The position numbers were made by a program, and so were the translations under genes. From Dyella sedimenti (lineage in GTDB: Bacteria > Pseudomonadota > Gammaproteobacteria > Xanthomonadales > Rhodanobacteraceae), in contig NZ_JAKWJO010000001.1 in the NCBI RefSeq assembly GCF_022760995.1, positions 62,001 through 126,000 on the forward strand: DNA of 64,000 bases, written 5' to 3'. The notes under the pieces were generated by a model. That model saw nothing but the letters and a program-made list of their open reading frames with translations, was not told the DNA's origin and did no database searches. This document shows, piece after piece, positions 1-7,640 of this stretch. Position 1 is the stretch's first letter. Every line of letters begins with the position of its first letter.

Positions 1-188
1 CTCGGCGTTGCCACATGCACTTAGTGCGGATAACGCAATCACCCACATTGCGGTCACCGCTGCAAGTCGTTCTCGACGAAACATTTGTCCCCCTGACATG
101 TCGCTCAACCCCTGTGCGTGCCCATTTCTCTGATTTAGAGGAGTCGGTGCATTGCCCCTCCATTCAAGGCTACCCGTGTCGGCCTCTA

Positions 189-207
189 ATATCAAAACAT
201 TTGATAT
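189..207. promoter_or_regulatory. Perfect 8-bp inverted repeat, candidate repressor operator
   Basis: ATATCAAA and TTTGATAT are separated by ACA. A further half-site-like ATATCAAAGG lies about 20 bp downstream, and the XRE-like gene starts at 268. The position 60-80 bp upstream of a small helix-turn-helix gene suggests an autoregulatory operator. This is inference from position and symmetry only. Confidence 0.4.
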
Positions 208-267
208 CAAGAGTCGGCATATCAAAGGCTTAGCTTTAGGTTGCTCTCACAGTTGTGAGGCAACCCG

Positions 268-567
268 ATGCCACAGGCCAAGAAGATTCGCCCCAAATCT
301 CCCGCCGCGCCCAAGAGTCTGCATCGGCCAGAATATTCGGCGGTCTTGCGAGCGTTGATCGAAATGCGTGAGGGGGCTGATCTTCTTCAAGCGGAGCTCG
401 GGAAGCGGCTTGGGCGTTCTCAGTCGTATGTTTCGATGGCTGAGCGCGGCAACATCAGACTGGACGCGCTTCAATTACATGATTGGTGTACTGCCTGCGG
501 CTCAAGTCTGGTCGCCTTCGCGAAGAAGCTGGAGCGCCAATGGGCGGCCGACATGGCACAACCATAA
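268..567 (+). CDS. XRE-family helix-turn-helix protein
   Basis: This is a 99-residue protein with a basic N-terminal tail (residues 1-20) and a Cro/CI-type helix-turn-helix at about residues 28-75. The recognisable core is QAELGKRLGRSQSYVSMAERG followed by RLDALQLHDWC, the usual pattern of small stand-alone XRE regulators. It is probably a DNA-binding repressor that controls its own element. A palindrome at 189-207 lies upstream and could be its operator. No toxin partner is seen next to it: the 336 bases after it carry no convincing gene. The ATG at 268 is preceded by only a weak purine-rich stretch, so the start is the likeliest rather than certain. Confidence 0.7.
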   Translation: MPQAKKIRPKSPAAPKSLHRPEYSAVLRALIEMREGADLLQAELGKRLGRSQSYVSMAERGNIRLDALQLHDWCTACGSSLVAFAKKLERQWAADMAQP

Positions 568-903
568 GGTGCAGTGCTCGCTGGCCGAGAGCGCCGCAGG
601 GTAAGCCGGCCAACTAATGCATGGGCCGACTCCGCGATTATCGATCCTGATAGCGTCGTGGTAACGCGCAGGCTCTGACCCGTTCTATCGTGCCAACGCA
701 CATCGCGAAGGCATTGGTAAATATGGAGCTTGCAGAGGATGGCCATCAGGGCGGGCGTGGGCTTTGGGCAATATATATACCAACGTATCCGTATTGCGGC
801 GACGCACGTTGATACCTGTATCCCTCAGTTCCACGGCCGGCGATCCGATCATATGCGGGCCTGCAGCGGGATCTGGCGAGCTCCCGCTACCTCACTTGAA
901 CAG
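568..903. other. Intergenic region inside the mobile element, no gene seen
   Basis: Between the XRE-like gene and the convergent replication-type gene I find only short open frames with no recognisable motif or ribosome binding site. The composition is mixed and no strong hairpin stands out. Confidence 0.4.
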
Positions 904-1497
904 CTAGATGGCGCCATCCTGACATAGGAATCTAACGCGGTCGTGCCATTTCCAGTTCCGTGATGCTGCTTCTTTCGCCACGTAGCCGCATATACCGGCC
1001 TGATCCCACACAGGATCAACCACTGCACCGTGCTTGCTAACAAGCTGCCAGCGACGGTTCCTATGGGTGAGTGTTCGTGCGGCGGCAACGAACGCCGTTT
1101 CCAGTTGAGCCGCTGCTCGATTGTTGTCTCGATCCAGTGCTGGGTGATCATGGATGAGGTAGTGGAAGTGGCAGCTTCCAAACTCTCGGGTCGTTCGCGC
1201 AAAGATCATGGCCTTCTCCATGATCACGAGTCCCGTCAACGGCTGGATACCTTTACTGATCCAGTTGCGTCCAAGTAGTTCGCGCTGGGTCTTCCGCCAG
1301 TGATCTGACGCGAACTGCTTCGCGTGCTTGTCCGATAATTCGTATTGGAATGTCAGTGTGCCCCAGTTTCGATAAGGGCCCGCGGATAAGAGCCCATCAC
1401 GTGCTTTGATGATCTTTGGATCTGTTTGTTGGAATGGGTGAGTCAGTAGTACTGTATCTTTATCATAGTTTGTATCAATTAATTCGTCATTATTCAT
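904..1497 (-). CDS. Putative rolling-circle (HUH-type) replication protein
   Basis: This 197-residue protein has an H-x-H pair in CHFHYLIHDHP (H110 and H112) and a later GICGYVAKEA stretch with Y172 and K175. That order, metal-binding His pair first and a Tyr followed by Lys some 60 residues on, is what is expected of HUH-endonuclease replication proteins of small plasmids, inoviruses and satellites. The protein is shorter than many Rep proteins and could instead be an inovirus Gp2-like factor. It lies downstream of the AlpA-like gene on the same strand, with a short AT-rich gap. The A/T-rich N-terminal codons (Asn, Asp, Thr, Tyr) differ from the chromosomal genes to the right and support foreign origin. 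Confidence 0.5.
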   Translation of the reverse strand: MNNDELIDTNYDKDTVLLTHPFQQTDPKIIKARDGLLSAGPYRNWGTLTFQYELSDKHAKQFASDHWRKTQRELLGRNWISKGIQPLTGLVIMEKAMIFARTTREFGSCHFHYLIHDHPALDRDNNRAAAQLETAFVAAARTLTHRNRRWQLVSKHGAVVDPVWDQAGICGYVAKEAASRNWKWHDRVRFLCQDGAI

Positions 1498-1652
1498 ATG
1501 TTTTTCCTATATATTGGGTATAACTTTTCAATCTGATCCAGAGGTTGATCTCCGTCAGTCGGTGAGTTCGTTAGGGGGGGGCTAGAACAAGCCCGCGTTG
1601 AGAGTATTTAGTGGCTCGGGCATCATCGTGTATCGAGCACCCTTCAGCATGA

Positions 1653-1868
1653 TCAGTGGCTACGCAGTTGTGATCTGTTCGCCATCATGCTTTTAACGAG
1701 ATCCTCGATCTCGCTTTCAGGCCAGTACGCTGATCGGCCCAACTTAAGCGGGGGAGTAATCTCGCCCCGTTGGACACATCTCCATAGCGTTGTGCTGGAG
1801 ATCTTCAGGCGGCCAAGTACTTCGCGGCGTCTAAGTAATGCATTGCTGTAGGTGTAACTTTCTTCCAT
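1653..1868 (-). CDS. AlpA-like / MerR-type small DNA-binding regulator
   Basis: This 71-residue protein has the AlpA/excisionase fold pattern: LLRRREVLGRLKISSTTLWR forms the helix-turn-helix, then RGEITPPLKLGRSAYWPESE forms the wing, and EIEDLV closes it. AlpA-type proteins regulate or assist excision in many prophage-like elements. It is the first gene of a leftward pair with the putative Rep protein at 904-1497. Inverted repeats at 1931-2000 lie just upstream and could be its binding sites. The start at 1868 gives a full-length domain. The family assignment is firm; a role in excision is inferred from context. Confidence 0.75.
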   Translation of the reverse strand: MEESYTYSNALLRRREVLGRLKISSTTLWRCVQRGEITPPLKLGRSAYWPESEIEDLVKSMMANRSQLRSH

Positions 1869-1930
1869 CTGTGCCCTCCATATTATGTGGCGATGGCGAG
1901 TTTGACGGCTTTCAATTTGCTATGCAAGTG

Positions 1931-2000
1931 TTTGATTTGGCGTGGAAAAATAACAGTTTTTAATGCCTTCAAATCACTTTAAATAGACGTCCAAATCAAA
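1931..2000. repeat. Spaced inverted repeat upstream of the AlpA-like gene
   Basis: TTTGATTTGG at 1931-1940 is the exact reverse complement of CCAAATCAAA at 1991-2000. A partial copy (CAAATCA) lies between them, all in an AT-rich stretch. It could be an operator or a replication/excision protein binding region of the element. Function is inferred from position. Confidence 0.4.
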
Positions 2001-2126
2001 GGCGATTCCACGTCCGCTTGGCATGCAATTGCCCTGTCTGGTTCCTATCGGGGATGGGGTAAAATGCGGGGCAACCAGAATTCCGTTCAGAACTTATCCA
2101 CTATAAACAGATGGATAGCTGTTTAG

Positions 2127-2149
2127 TTCGAATCCTAGTCTCCCAGCCA
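2127..2149 (+). other. tRNA 3'-end-like attachment site remnant
   Basis: The 23 bases from 2127 read like the T-loop, T-stem 3' strand, acceptor 3' strand, discriminator G and CCA of a tRNA. An acceptor 3' strand TCTCCCA with discriminator G would suit a Gln-type tRNA. The upstream bases do not fold into the rest of a tRNA, since the T-stem 5' strand already mismatches. This is therefore a duplicated att half left by site-specific integration, not a functional tRNA. A strong terminator follows directly, as after a real tRNA gene. Confidence 0.55.
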
Positions 2150-2191
2150 AAAACAAAAGGCCCGCCATGAAGGCGGGCCTTTTGTTTTTGG
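2147..2191 (+). terminator. Very strong Rho-independent terminator (20-bp perfect stem)
   Basis: Positions 2147-2166 and 2172-2191 are perfectly complementary around a 5-base loop (ATGAA). The stem has a G/C-rich core (GGCCCGCC) flanked by A-rich and T-rich arms, so it could work in both directions. It abuts the tRNA-like CCA end and is probably the natural terminator of the tRNA gene that served as integration site. Truncated copies recur in the tandem repeat that follows. Confidence 0.8.
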
Positions 2192-2578
2192 TTCGGGAAA
2201 CAGGAGGCGAACCACGTTCGACAAATTTGCAGGAGCAAATTTGGACAGCGCGCAGCGCTGGCCCCGAAGCGCGCAGCGCGGAGGGGTGAGCCCCATGGAT
2301 GGGGCGAACAATCCTAGCCCCATGCGCATGATGCCCGCCTTCATGGCGGCCTTTTGTTTTTGGTTCGGGAAACAGGAGGCGAACCACGTTCGACAAATTT
2401 GCAGGAGCAAATTTGGACAGCGCGCAGCGCTGGCCCCGAAGCGCGCAGCGCGGAGGGGTGAGCCCCATGGATGGGGCGAACAATCCTAGCCCCATGCGCA
2501 TGATGCCCGCCTTCATGGCGGGCCTTTTGTTTTTGGTTCGGGAAACAGGAGGCGAACCACGTTCGACAAATTTGCAGG
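2176..2578. repeat. Tandem ~172-bp repeat, two full copies plus a partial third
   Basis: Copy 1 spans about 2176-2347, copy 2 about 2348-2520, and a partial copy 3 ends at 2578. The spacing of the marker GGTTCGGGAAACAGG is 172 then 173 bases, and the one-base difference is a G in the terminator arm. Each unit contains the 3' part of a terminator hairpin, the inverted pair CAAATTTGC/GCAAATTTG, and GC-rich palindromes. The open frames crossing it on both strands are a by-product of the repeat and not genes. Confidence 0.85.
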
Positions 2579-2717
2579 GCGGTACGCGGGGGGAGGCCTA
2601 TCCCCTGGTGCAGGGCTAGTCCATTCCTCTCATTGCGCGCACGCGCTGGCCGCTATATACACTCCTACATAACGCTTCGAACACCTGGAAGGTATCCACC
2701 ATCTGAGGGGGGCGAGG

Positions 2718-3917
2718 ATGAGAACGGAACGTGCTTCGGGGAACGCACGGTGGTTGCTGTGCTGGGGCCTGGCCGCGGCTTTCGCCTGCGGCGGGGCGTG
2801 GGCGGAGGACGTGACGCCGGCAGCGACGCTGGATGGCGGCGATGATGGCATGGCGATGCCCCATCACCACGGTCATGGCGACCATTCGCCGGTACCGGCG
2901 GGCGTGGAAGGGGCCAACATGGTCGGGGCCGGGCAGGCCGTCTTCAACTACCGGCCGATGTTCATGCATATGCAGGACAACTACATCGGTACCGACAAGG
3001 TGTCTCCCGAGACCATCGCCACCACGGTGCCGTCGGGCACCAGCATGATGATGCCCGGCATGGGCATGGGCATGGGACCGGGCGGCATGATGATGCCCGA
3101 GGACTACCGCATCGTGCCGACCTCGATGAGCGTGCAGATGCACATGTTCAGCGCGATGGTGGGCATCACCGATTGGCTGAACCTGATGGCCATGACGTCG
3201 TACCAGCACAAGTCGATGACCATGAAGACGTTCGCGGGTGCCACCGGCACCAACGTGGCGGGCTTCAGCACCGCCTCGACCAGCGGCATCGGCGACACCA
3301 TGATCGGCTCGCTATGGCGGGTTTACCAGGACGCGGGCAACCACGTGCACCTGAGCCTGGGTGTCAGCCTGCCCACCGGCAGCGACAAGGAAGAGGTGAG
3401 CATGCTCAGTCCCATGGGCATGTTCATGACCATGCGCGGCAGCTACGGCATGCAGCTGGGCACGGGCACCTACGATGTGCTGCCAGGTATCACCTATACC
3501 GGGCATGAGGCGCGCTGGTCGTGGGGGGCGGCGTATCGCGGGCGCTTCGCGCTGGACAAGAACAACAAGGGCTATCGCTACGGCAACCTCAATGCGCTCA
3601 CCGGGTGGGCGGGTTACCTGATCGCACCGGGCATCTCGCTGACCGCGCGCGTGGAGGGCGCCACGCAGGGTCGCATCAGCGGCGCCGATCCGCAGATTTC
3701 CGGTCTCATGCAAGGCACCAATCCGCTGTTCTACGGCGGCCAGAGGATCAACCTGCTCGGCGGCGTGTCCGTGGATGGCGGCCGCTGGGGCTGGCATGGC
3801 TTTCACGTGGCGTTGGAAGGCGGCGCGCCGGTGTACCAGAACCTGCATGGCCCGCAGCTGGGCGAGGGATGGGTCGCCACGCTTTCCGTGGGCCTCAGCG
3901 TGGGAGGTGGCATGTGA
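2718..3917 (+). CDS. Met/His-rich outer-membrane beta-barrel-like transporter
   Basis: This 399-residue protein has an N-terminal Sec signal (hydrophobic residues 12-24, cleavage near AWA-ED at 29-30). The mature N-terminus carries a His-rich stretch (MPHHHGHGDH, 47-56) and then a Met-rich run (residues 110-126, MMMPGMGMGMGPGGMMM). The rest alternates polar and aromatic residues with many Gly/Tyr/Trp, like a porin-type barrel, and resembles the MetA-type family of presumed outer-membrane transporters. Met-rich and His-rich clusters are typical of proteins that handle copper or related soft metals. A strong GGGGGGCGAGG ribosome site precedes the ATG. The stop overlaps the start of the solute-binding protein gene by one base, so it heads a four-gene ABC operon. 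The terminal residue is Met rather than the usual aromatic. The metal role is inference. Confidence 0.65.
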   Translation: MRTERASGNARWLLCWGLAAAFACGGAWAEDVTPAATLDGGDDGMAMPHHHGHGDHSPVPAGVEGANMVGAGQAVFNYRPMFMHMQDNYIGTDKVSPETIATTVPSGTSMMMPGMGMGMGPGGMMMPEDYRIVPTSMSVQMHMFSAMVGITDWLNLMAMTSYQHKSMTMKTFAGATGTNVAGFSTASTSGIGDTMIGSLWRVYQDAGNHVHLSLGVSLPTGSDKEEVSMLSPMGMFMTMRGSYGMQLGTGTYDVLPGITYTGHEARWSWGAAYRGRFALDKNNKGYRYGNLNALTGWAGYLIAPGISLTARVEGATQGRISGADPQISGLMQGTNPLFYGGQRINLLGGVSVDGGRWGWHGFHVALEGGAPVYQNLHGPQLGEGWVATLSVGLSVGGGM

Positions 3918-4930
3918 TGCGCGCGGACGACGACAAACCTCTGGCGCTGCCTGCGCGTCGCCGGGTGCTGGGCGGGTTGCTGGCCGCGCTGGGGGCGGGC
4001 TGGCTTGCGCCGCGCGGCTATGCCATGCCGGTCGCGAACCAGGACATCCTGTGCGCGCCCACCGATGCGTCGATCCTGATGGCGCGCCTGCTCGATGCGG
4101 GCGCGTTGAACACGGCTCTGCCGGGCGCCAGCCTGCGGCTGTGGCACGACCCGGACGTGCTGCGCGCGGCCCTTGCCTCCGGTCGTACCCGCCTGTTCAC
4201 CACGCCGACGCACGTGCCGGCGAACCTGGCCAATCGCGGCATGCCGGTGAAACTGGCGGCGGTGCTGGGCATGGGACACCTCACCATTGTTTCCAGCGAT
4301 CCGGCGGTGAAGCGGTTGGCTGACCTGGCGGGCAAGCCTGTCCTGGGATTCTTCCGCAACGACATGCCCGACCTGGTGTTCCGCGCGGTAGCCGGCATGG
4401 AGGGCATGGATCCCGCCAGGGATTTCAAGCTCAGCTACGTGGGCATGCCGATGGAGGCGATGCAGATGCTTGCCGCGGGCCAGGTGGAAACCGCCATCCT
4501 GTCCGAGCCGGCCGCCACGGCCGCGATCATGATGGCGGGCATGCATGGCCGCAAGCTGTATCGCGCGATCAACCTGCAGGATGTGTGGATCGCCCACAAG
4601 GGCGGCGACGGCATCCCGATGATCGGCGTGGGCGTGCATGAAAGCCTGCTGCACGAAACGCCGGAGCTCGCGGCCATCTTGCGCAGAGGGTTGCCGCAGG
4701 CGAAGGATTGGGTGGATGCCAACCGCGACGGCGCGGCGGCGCTCGCGGAGAAATACATGCAGTACCGACCGCCGATGTTCCTCGCCTCGCTCGATCACGC
4801 GGCCATTCGCGTGATGCCGGCCAGCCAGGCGCGCGCGGCACTGGAGGGTTTCTATCGCACCCTGCTGTCGCTCTCGCCCGGTGTGCTGGATGGACGCCTG
4901 CCCGATCCTGGGTTCTATCTCGACCTGTGA
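3917..4930 (+). CDS. ABC transporter solute-binding protein, Met-rich, Tat-like signal
   Basis: This 337-residue protein belongs by pattern to the NMT1/SsuA/TauA type of periplasmic binding proteins, with the helpful landmark ETAILSEPAATAAIM in the second lobe. The N-terminus has consecutive arginines (ARRRVLGG) before a hydrophobic stretch, compatible with a Tat signal, and cleavage is likely after GYA. Methionines cluster at residues 177-184 (MPMEAMQM) and 205-209 (MMAGM), unusual for taurine or sulfonate binders and echoing the Met-rich outer-membrane partner. It starts by TGATG overlap with the preceding gene and ends with the same overlap onto the permease, so the genes are translationally coupled. 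The ligand is unknown. A metal or metal-ligand complex is my inference, and sulfonate or nitrile-type ligands remain possible. Confidence 0.75.
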   Translation: MRADDDKPLALPARRRVLGGLLAALGAGWLAPRGYAMPVANQDILCAPTDASILMARLLDAGALNTALPGASLRLWHDPDVLRAALASGRTRLFTTPTHVPANLANRGMPVKLAAVLGMGHLTIVSSDPAVKRLADLAGKPVLGFFRNDMPDLVFRAVAGMEGMDPARDFKLSYVGMPMEAMQMLAAGQVETAILSEPAATAAIMMAGMHGRKLYRAINLQDVWIAHKGGDGIPMIGVGVHESLLHETPELAAILRRGLPQAKDWVDANRDGAAALAEKYMQYRPPMFLASLDHAAIRVMPASQARAALEGFYRTLLSLSPGVLDGRLPDPGFYLDL

Positions 4931-5682
4931 TGGCGCCCGTCCCACGCCGCATCGTTTTTGCCGTGCTGGGATTGCTCACCTTGCTGCTGGCATGGCAGGC
5001 GGCATTCGTGCGCGGCGGCCCGTTCGTGATGCCGCGCCCGGCCGATACGCTGTGGCGTTGCCTGGCCTTGGTGCGTGATGGTGCGTTGTGGCGCCCGGTG
5101 GCGCTGACGGCGGCGCATGCGCTGGGGGGCTTTGCCGTTGGCGCATGGGCGGGCCTGCTGCTCGGCCTGGCCGGTGGTGCGTGGCGCGACCTGGGCGCCA
5201 CCTTGCAAGGCGTCTCGACCATTGCGCTGGGCATGCCGCCGATCATCTGGATCGTGCTGGCGCTGTTCTGGTTCGGGCCACAGGGCGCTACGCCCGTATT
5301 CGTGGTGGCGGTCGGCGTGGCGCCGGTGGTGTTCGCCGCCACGATGGCGGGCCTGCACGACACCTCGCCCGCGCTGGAGGAACTGGCCACGGCGTTCGGG
5401 GCATCGTGGCGGCAGCGCCTGTTCGAGGTCCGCGTGCCGCAGCTTGCCGTGGCGGTGGCGCCCGCCCTGGCGACGGCGCTGGGATTCTCCTGGAAGATCG
5501 CGCTGATGGCGGAAGTGATCGATGCCGGTGACGGCATCGGCGGCGCCATCGCGACGGCGCGAGCGCAACTGGACATGGTCGATACCATGGCGTGGGTGGT
5601 GGTGGCGCTGGCGCTGCTGCTCGGCGCCGATGCGCTGTTGGCCCTCGCGATCCGGCCCGCGGCAGGGCGCTCCCGTCCATGA
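4930..5682 (+). CDS. ABC transporter permease (SsuC/TauC type)
   Basis: The product has 250 residues and about six hydrophobic segments, starting with a membrane anchor at residues 7-25. The cytoplasmic EAA-type loop is visible as EELATAFGASWRQRLFEVRVPQ in the middle of the protein, where the permease contacts its ATPase. It is the inner-membrane channel of the transporter encoded by this operon. The start codon overlaps the stop of the binding protein, and the stop overlaps the ATPase start (ATGA). Length and layout are normal for the SsuC/TauC/ThiX family. The substrate must be set by the binding protein. Confidence 0.85.
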   Translation: MAPVPRRIVFAVLGLLTLLLAWQAAFVRGGPFVMPRPADTLWRCLALVRDGALWRPVALTAAHALGGFAVGAWAGLLLGLAGGAWRDLGATLQGVSTIALGMPPIIWIVLALFWFGPQGATPVFVVAVGVAPVVFAATMAGLHDTSPALEELATAFGASWRQRLFEVRVPQLAVAVAPALATALGFSWKIALMAEVIDAGDGIGGAIATARAQLDMVDTMAWVVVALALLLGADALLALAIRPAAGRSRP

Positions 5683-6416
5683 GGTTTGCATTGGAGCAGG
5701 CGTGCGTGCGGCTCGGTGGACGCATCGTGCTCGATGGCCTCGACCTGGCGTTGGCCAGGCGCGGCATTACGGTGGTGATGGGCCTGTCGGGCATTGGCAA
5801 GACCACGCTGCTGAACGCCATGGCGGGCCTGGTGCCGCTCGATGGCGGACGCCGCCGCATCGATGGGCGCGTGGCCATGGTGTTCCAGGATGCGCGGCTG
5901 GTGCCATGGCAATCGGCGCTCGACAACGCCGGTTTCGGCGTTCGCGCGCTGGGAGCGGGCAAGGCGCACGCGCGCGAGCAGGCGGCGGCATGGCTGGCGC
6001 GCACGGGGCTGGCGTGCGAGCACTGGTACAAGCGCCCTGACGCGTTGTCGGGCGGCATGCAACGGCGCGTGGCGCTGGCGCGTGCCCTGGCGGTCGTGCC
6101 CGACCTGCTGCTGATGGATGAGCCGTTCACCGGCTTGGACATGGCATCCTGCACCCGGCTGCGCGACGTCCTGCGCCAATGGGCGGCGGAACGCGAGTTG
6201 GCCATCCTTTGCGTGAGCCATGATCCCGTAGAGGCGGCGCTGCTGGCCGATCGCATCGTGGTGCTGGGCGGCGCGCCGGCCACGGCGAGGGTGGACCTGC
6301 CAGTCTCGCCCCGCCCCGCCGATGCGGCGGAAGCCTATGCCTTTGCAGCCGGCTTCATGCGGCATCCGGAGGTCGCCGCATTACTGGCATCGGGCGAAGA
6401 GGATCATCCGGTCTGA
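5679..6416 (+). CDS. ABC transporter ATP-binding protein
   Basis: This 245-residue ATPase has all motifs in place: Walker [10 protein letters not shown] (35-43), Q-loop FQD (69-71), signature LSGGM (123-127), Walker B LLLMDE (143-148) and switch His in SHD (H181). The signature has M in place of the usual Q. It is slightly shorter than SsuB/TauB proteins because the N-terminal strand is compact. It energises the permease at 4930-5682 and shares an ATGA overlap with it. Its 3' end overlaps the convergent TrmO-like gene by 13 bases, a sign of tight packing rather than an error. Confidence 0.9.
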   Translation: MRFALEQACVRLGGRIVLDGLDLALARRGITVVMGLSGIGKTTLLNAMAGLVPLDGGRRRIDGRVAMVFQDARLVPWQSALDNAGFGVRALGAGKAHAREQAAAWLARTGLACEHWYKRPDALSGGMQRRVALARALAVVPDLLLMDEPFTGLDMASCTRLRDVLRQWAAERELAILCVSHDPVEAALLADRIVVLGGAPATARVDLPVSPRPADAAEAYAFAAGFMRHPEVAALLASGEEDHPV

Positions 6417-6895
6417 AAGTCGCCGGGTTGTGCTGGCGCGATCGGCGTGAACAGCGAGCGATCCGGCTTGAGGTCGAGCAGCGGCGTGCCGTCGAGGCAA
6501 TCCAGGCCACGCACCAGCAGCGCCGCGCCTTCGCGCGACACCAGGGTGGCGATGGACGTGCCGATGGGGTTGGGGCGAACCGGCGTGCGCAGTGCGAAGG
6601 TGCCGCGCGTGACGCCGTCGTCGGCCGGGCTTTGCCGCACCAGGTCGCGTCGCGACTGGTGCAGCCAGTACAGTACTTCCAGCCGCCCGTAGGCCTCGAT
6701 GCCATCGAGCGCGGCCACCCATGGTTCATGAATCTCGATGCGGCACACCGGACCATCGCTGCGGCCCATGCGCGGGCAATCCAGCCGTGAAGTCCAGGGT
6801 GTCCTTATCATGCCGATAAAGACGAGTCCGGCATGGTCGGGGGTCGGCACCTCGACGGCCACTTCGTTGCGGCGGATTTCATTCAACCTGACCAT
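6404..6895 (-). CDS. TrmO/TsaA-like methyltransferase-domain protein
   Basis: This 163-residue protein has the TrmO (YaeB/VirR, UPF0066) pattern: IGMIRTPW near the start, a central loop and helix, then [16 protein letters not shown], which is the family hallmark, followed by [15 protein letters not shown]. Characterised members methylate the N6 of t6A37 in certain tRNAs using S-adenosylmethionine. It covers the core domain only, without the C-terminal extension of E. coli TrmO. Stand-alone TsaA-domain proteins often sit beside transport genes and may act on small molecules, so the substrate is open. It converges on the ABC operon and overlaps its last gene by 13 bases. A GTG or ATG a little downstream could also be the start. 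Confidence 0.75.
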   Translation of the reverse strand: MVRLNEIRRNEVAVEVPTPDHAGLVFIGMIRTPWTSRLDCPRMGRSDGPVCRIEIHEPWVAALDGIEAYGRLEVLYWLHQSRRDLVRQSPADDGVTRGTFALRTPVRPNPIGTSIATLVSREGAALLVRGLDCLDGTPLLDLKPDRSLFTPIAPAQPGDFQTG

Positions 6896-7048
6896 CGGCG
6901 TATCCGGCAGCCCGAGAAGGGAGACGTGCGCTGCTTGTCGCGGTCGCGAACAAGGCGGTGTCCATCCTCGCGGATGGTAGGACGCCGGCGCGCGTCTTCC
7001 AATGGATGCCTGCCGCGTGGCGTGCCGGCGGCGCCAGCGGGCGCCCGA

Positions 7049-7342
7049 TCAAGCCACGGGTTCGCTGGGCGCATCGAACTGCTCGAGCTGGCCGCCGGTG
7101 AAGCGCTGGCGGGTCGACGGGTCGTTGAGCACCGTATAGGGGGATACCGGCGGCGGGGCGCTTACCTCGTCGAGACGCGCCAGCTGCCCGGGGGACAGCG
7201 CCACCCTCGTCGCGGCGAGATTGCTCTTGAGCTGGTCCAGCGTGCGTGGCCCGATGATCGGCAACGAGCCCTTGGCCGCCACCCAGGCGATGGCCACTTC
7301 GCCGGGCGTGACGCCGAGGTCCTTGGCGATGGCGAGCAGCCG
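7049..7342 (-). pseudogene. 3' stump of an aldo/keto reductase gene
   Basis: Only the last ~97 codons remain, beginning at RLLAIAKDLGVTPGEVAIAW. The C-terminal motif LPIIGPRTLDQLKSNL, which binds the NADPH 2'-phosphate, is intact, but the catalytic Asp/Tyr/Lys/His part (about 230 residues) is gone. Upstream of the break the frame reads nonsense. It directly faces a TetR stump, so a deletion joined the two. Confidence 0.75.
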
Positions 7343-7344
7343 CA

Positions 7345-7504
7345 CAGCGCTTCGAGCAGGCGAGGAAGGAAGGGGACCTGCCGAAGAAGGCCGATGCCGC
7401 CGCACTCGCGCGATACATCTACGCCGTCTTTTCCGGCATGGCCATCCTGGCGGCGTCAGGCGCCACTCGCAAGGAACGGGAAGCCATCGCCAGGCAATCG
7501 CTGT
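7345..7504 (+). pseudogene. 3' fragment of a TetR-family regulator gene
   Basis: In one plus-strand frame the bases read FEQARKEGDLPKKADAAAL, then ARYIYAVFSGMAILAASGAT and a short tail. This is the C-terminal effector domain end of TetR regulators; about 130 N-terminal residues including the helix-turn-helix are missing. There is no start codon or ribosome site. It abuts the aldo/keto reductase stump on its left and an SDR stump on its right. Confidence 0.65.
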
Positions 7505-7630
7505 CGAACGCGACCGCCCGCGCACCTGTTGCTGGGCAGCGATGCGCTGATGCTGGTGCGCGAGAAGATGGCGGCCATGGCCCATGACATGGCCGCCTGG
7601 GACACGCTGACGCGCTCGACGGATGGATGA
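7505..7630 (+). pseudogene. 3' stump of a short-chain dehydrogenase gene
   Basis: The last 41 codons read RPPAHLLLGSDALMLVREKM and on to WDTLTRSTDG before the stop. This is the usual tail of the classical SDR subfamily in which PAHLLLGSDA binds near the substrate pocket. The Rossmann fold and catalytic Tyr-Lys are absent. The open frame that includes it starts far upstream in unrelated sequence and is not a real gene. Confidence 0.65.
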
Positions 7631-7640
7631 CCGGCGTGGG

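Larger units (their letters stand above)
1..2149. mobile_element. Right part of an integrated mini-element ending at a tRNA-like att site
   Basis: The first ~2.1 kb is visibly richer in A/T than the rest of the window, especially 1400-2040. It carries only mobile-element-type genes: an XRE-like regulator, a putative replication protein and an AlpA-like regulator. It stops at a tRNA 3'-end-like sequence (2127-2149), after which ordinary chromosomal composition and a terminator begin. No integrase is visible, so the left part probably lies outside the window. The layout (Rep plus AlpA plus XRE, tRNA-type att) resembles small phage-derived, inovirus-like or satellite elements. The left boundary is unknown and the exact class is inferred. 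Confidence 0.5.

Noticed and set aside
2074..2149. A complete tRNA gene
   Set aside because: The 3' end looks like a tRNA, but the T-stem 5' strand mismatches and no acceptor 5' strand or D/anticodon arm can be made, so it is a fragment.
2094..2516. Open frames of 80-140 codons on both strands in the tandem repeat
   Set aside because: They repeat the same peptide because the DNA repeats, have no ribosome site, and vanish where the repeat ends.
2176..2578. CRISPR-like array
   Set aside because: The repeat is long (172 bases), tandem and without variable spacers, and no cas genes are near.
2579..2717. Riboswitch (for example TPP) upstream of the ABC operon
   Set aside because: Because the binding protein resembles thiamine-precursor-type binders I looked for a conserved riboswitch core and did not find one.
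6833..7630. A 265-codon plus-strand gene
   Set aside because: Only the last ~41 codons match a known fold (SDR tail); the rest is antisense to the TrmO-like and aldo/keto reductase sequences.
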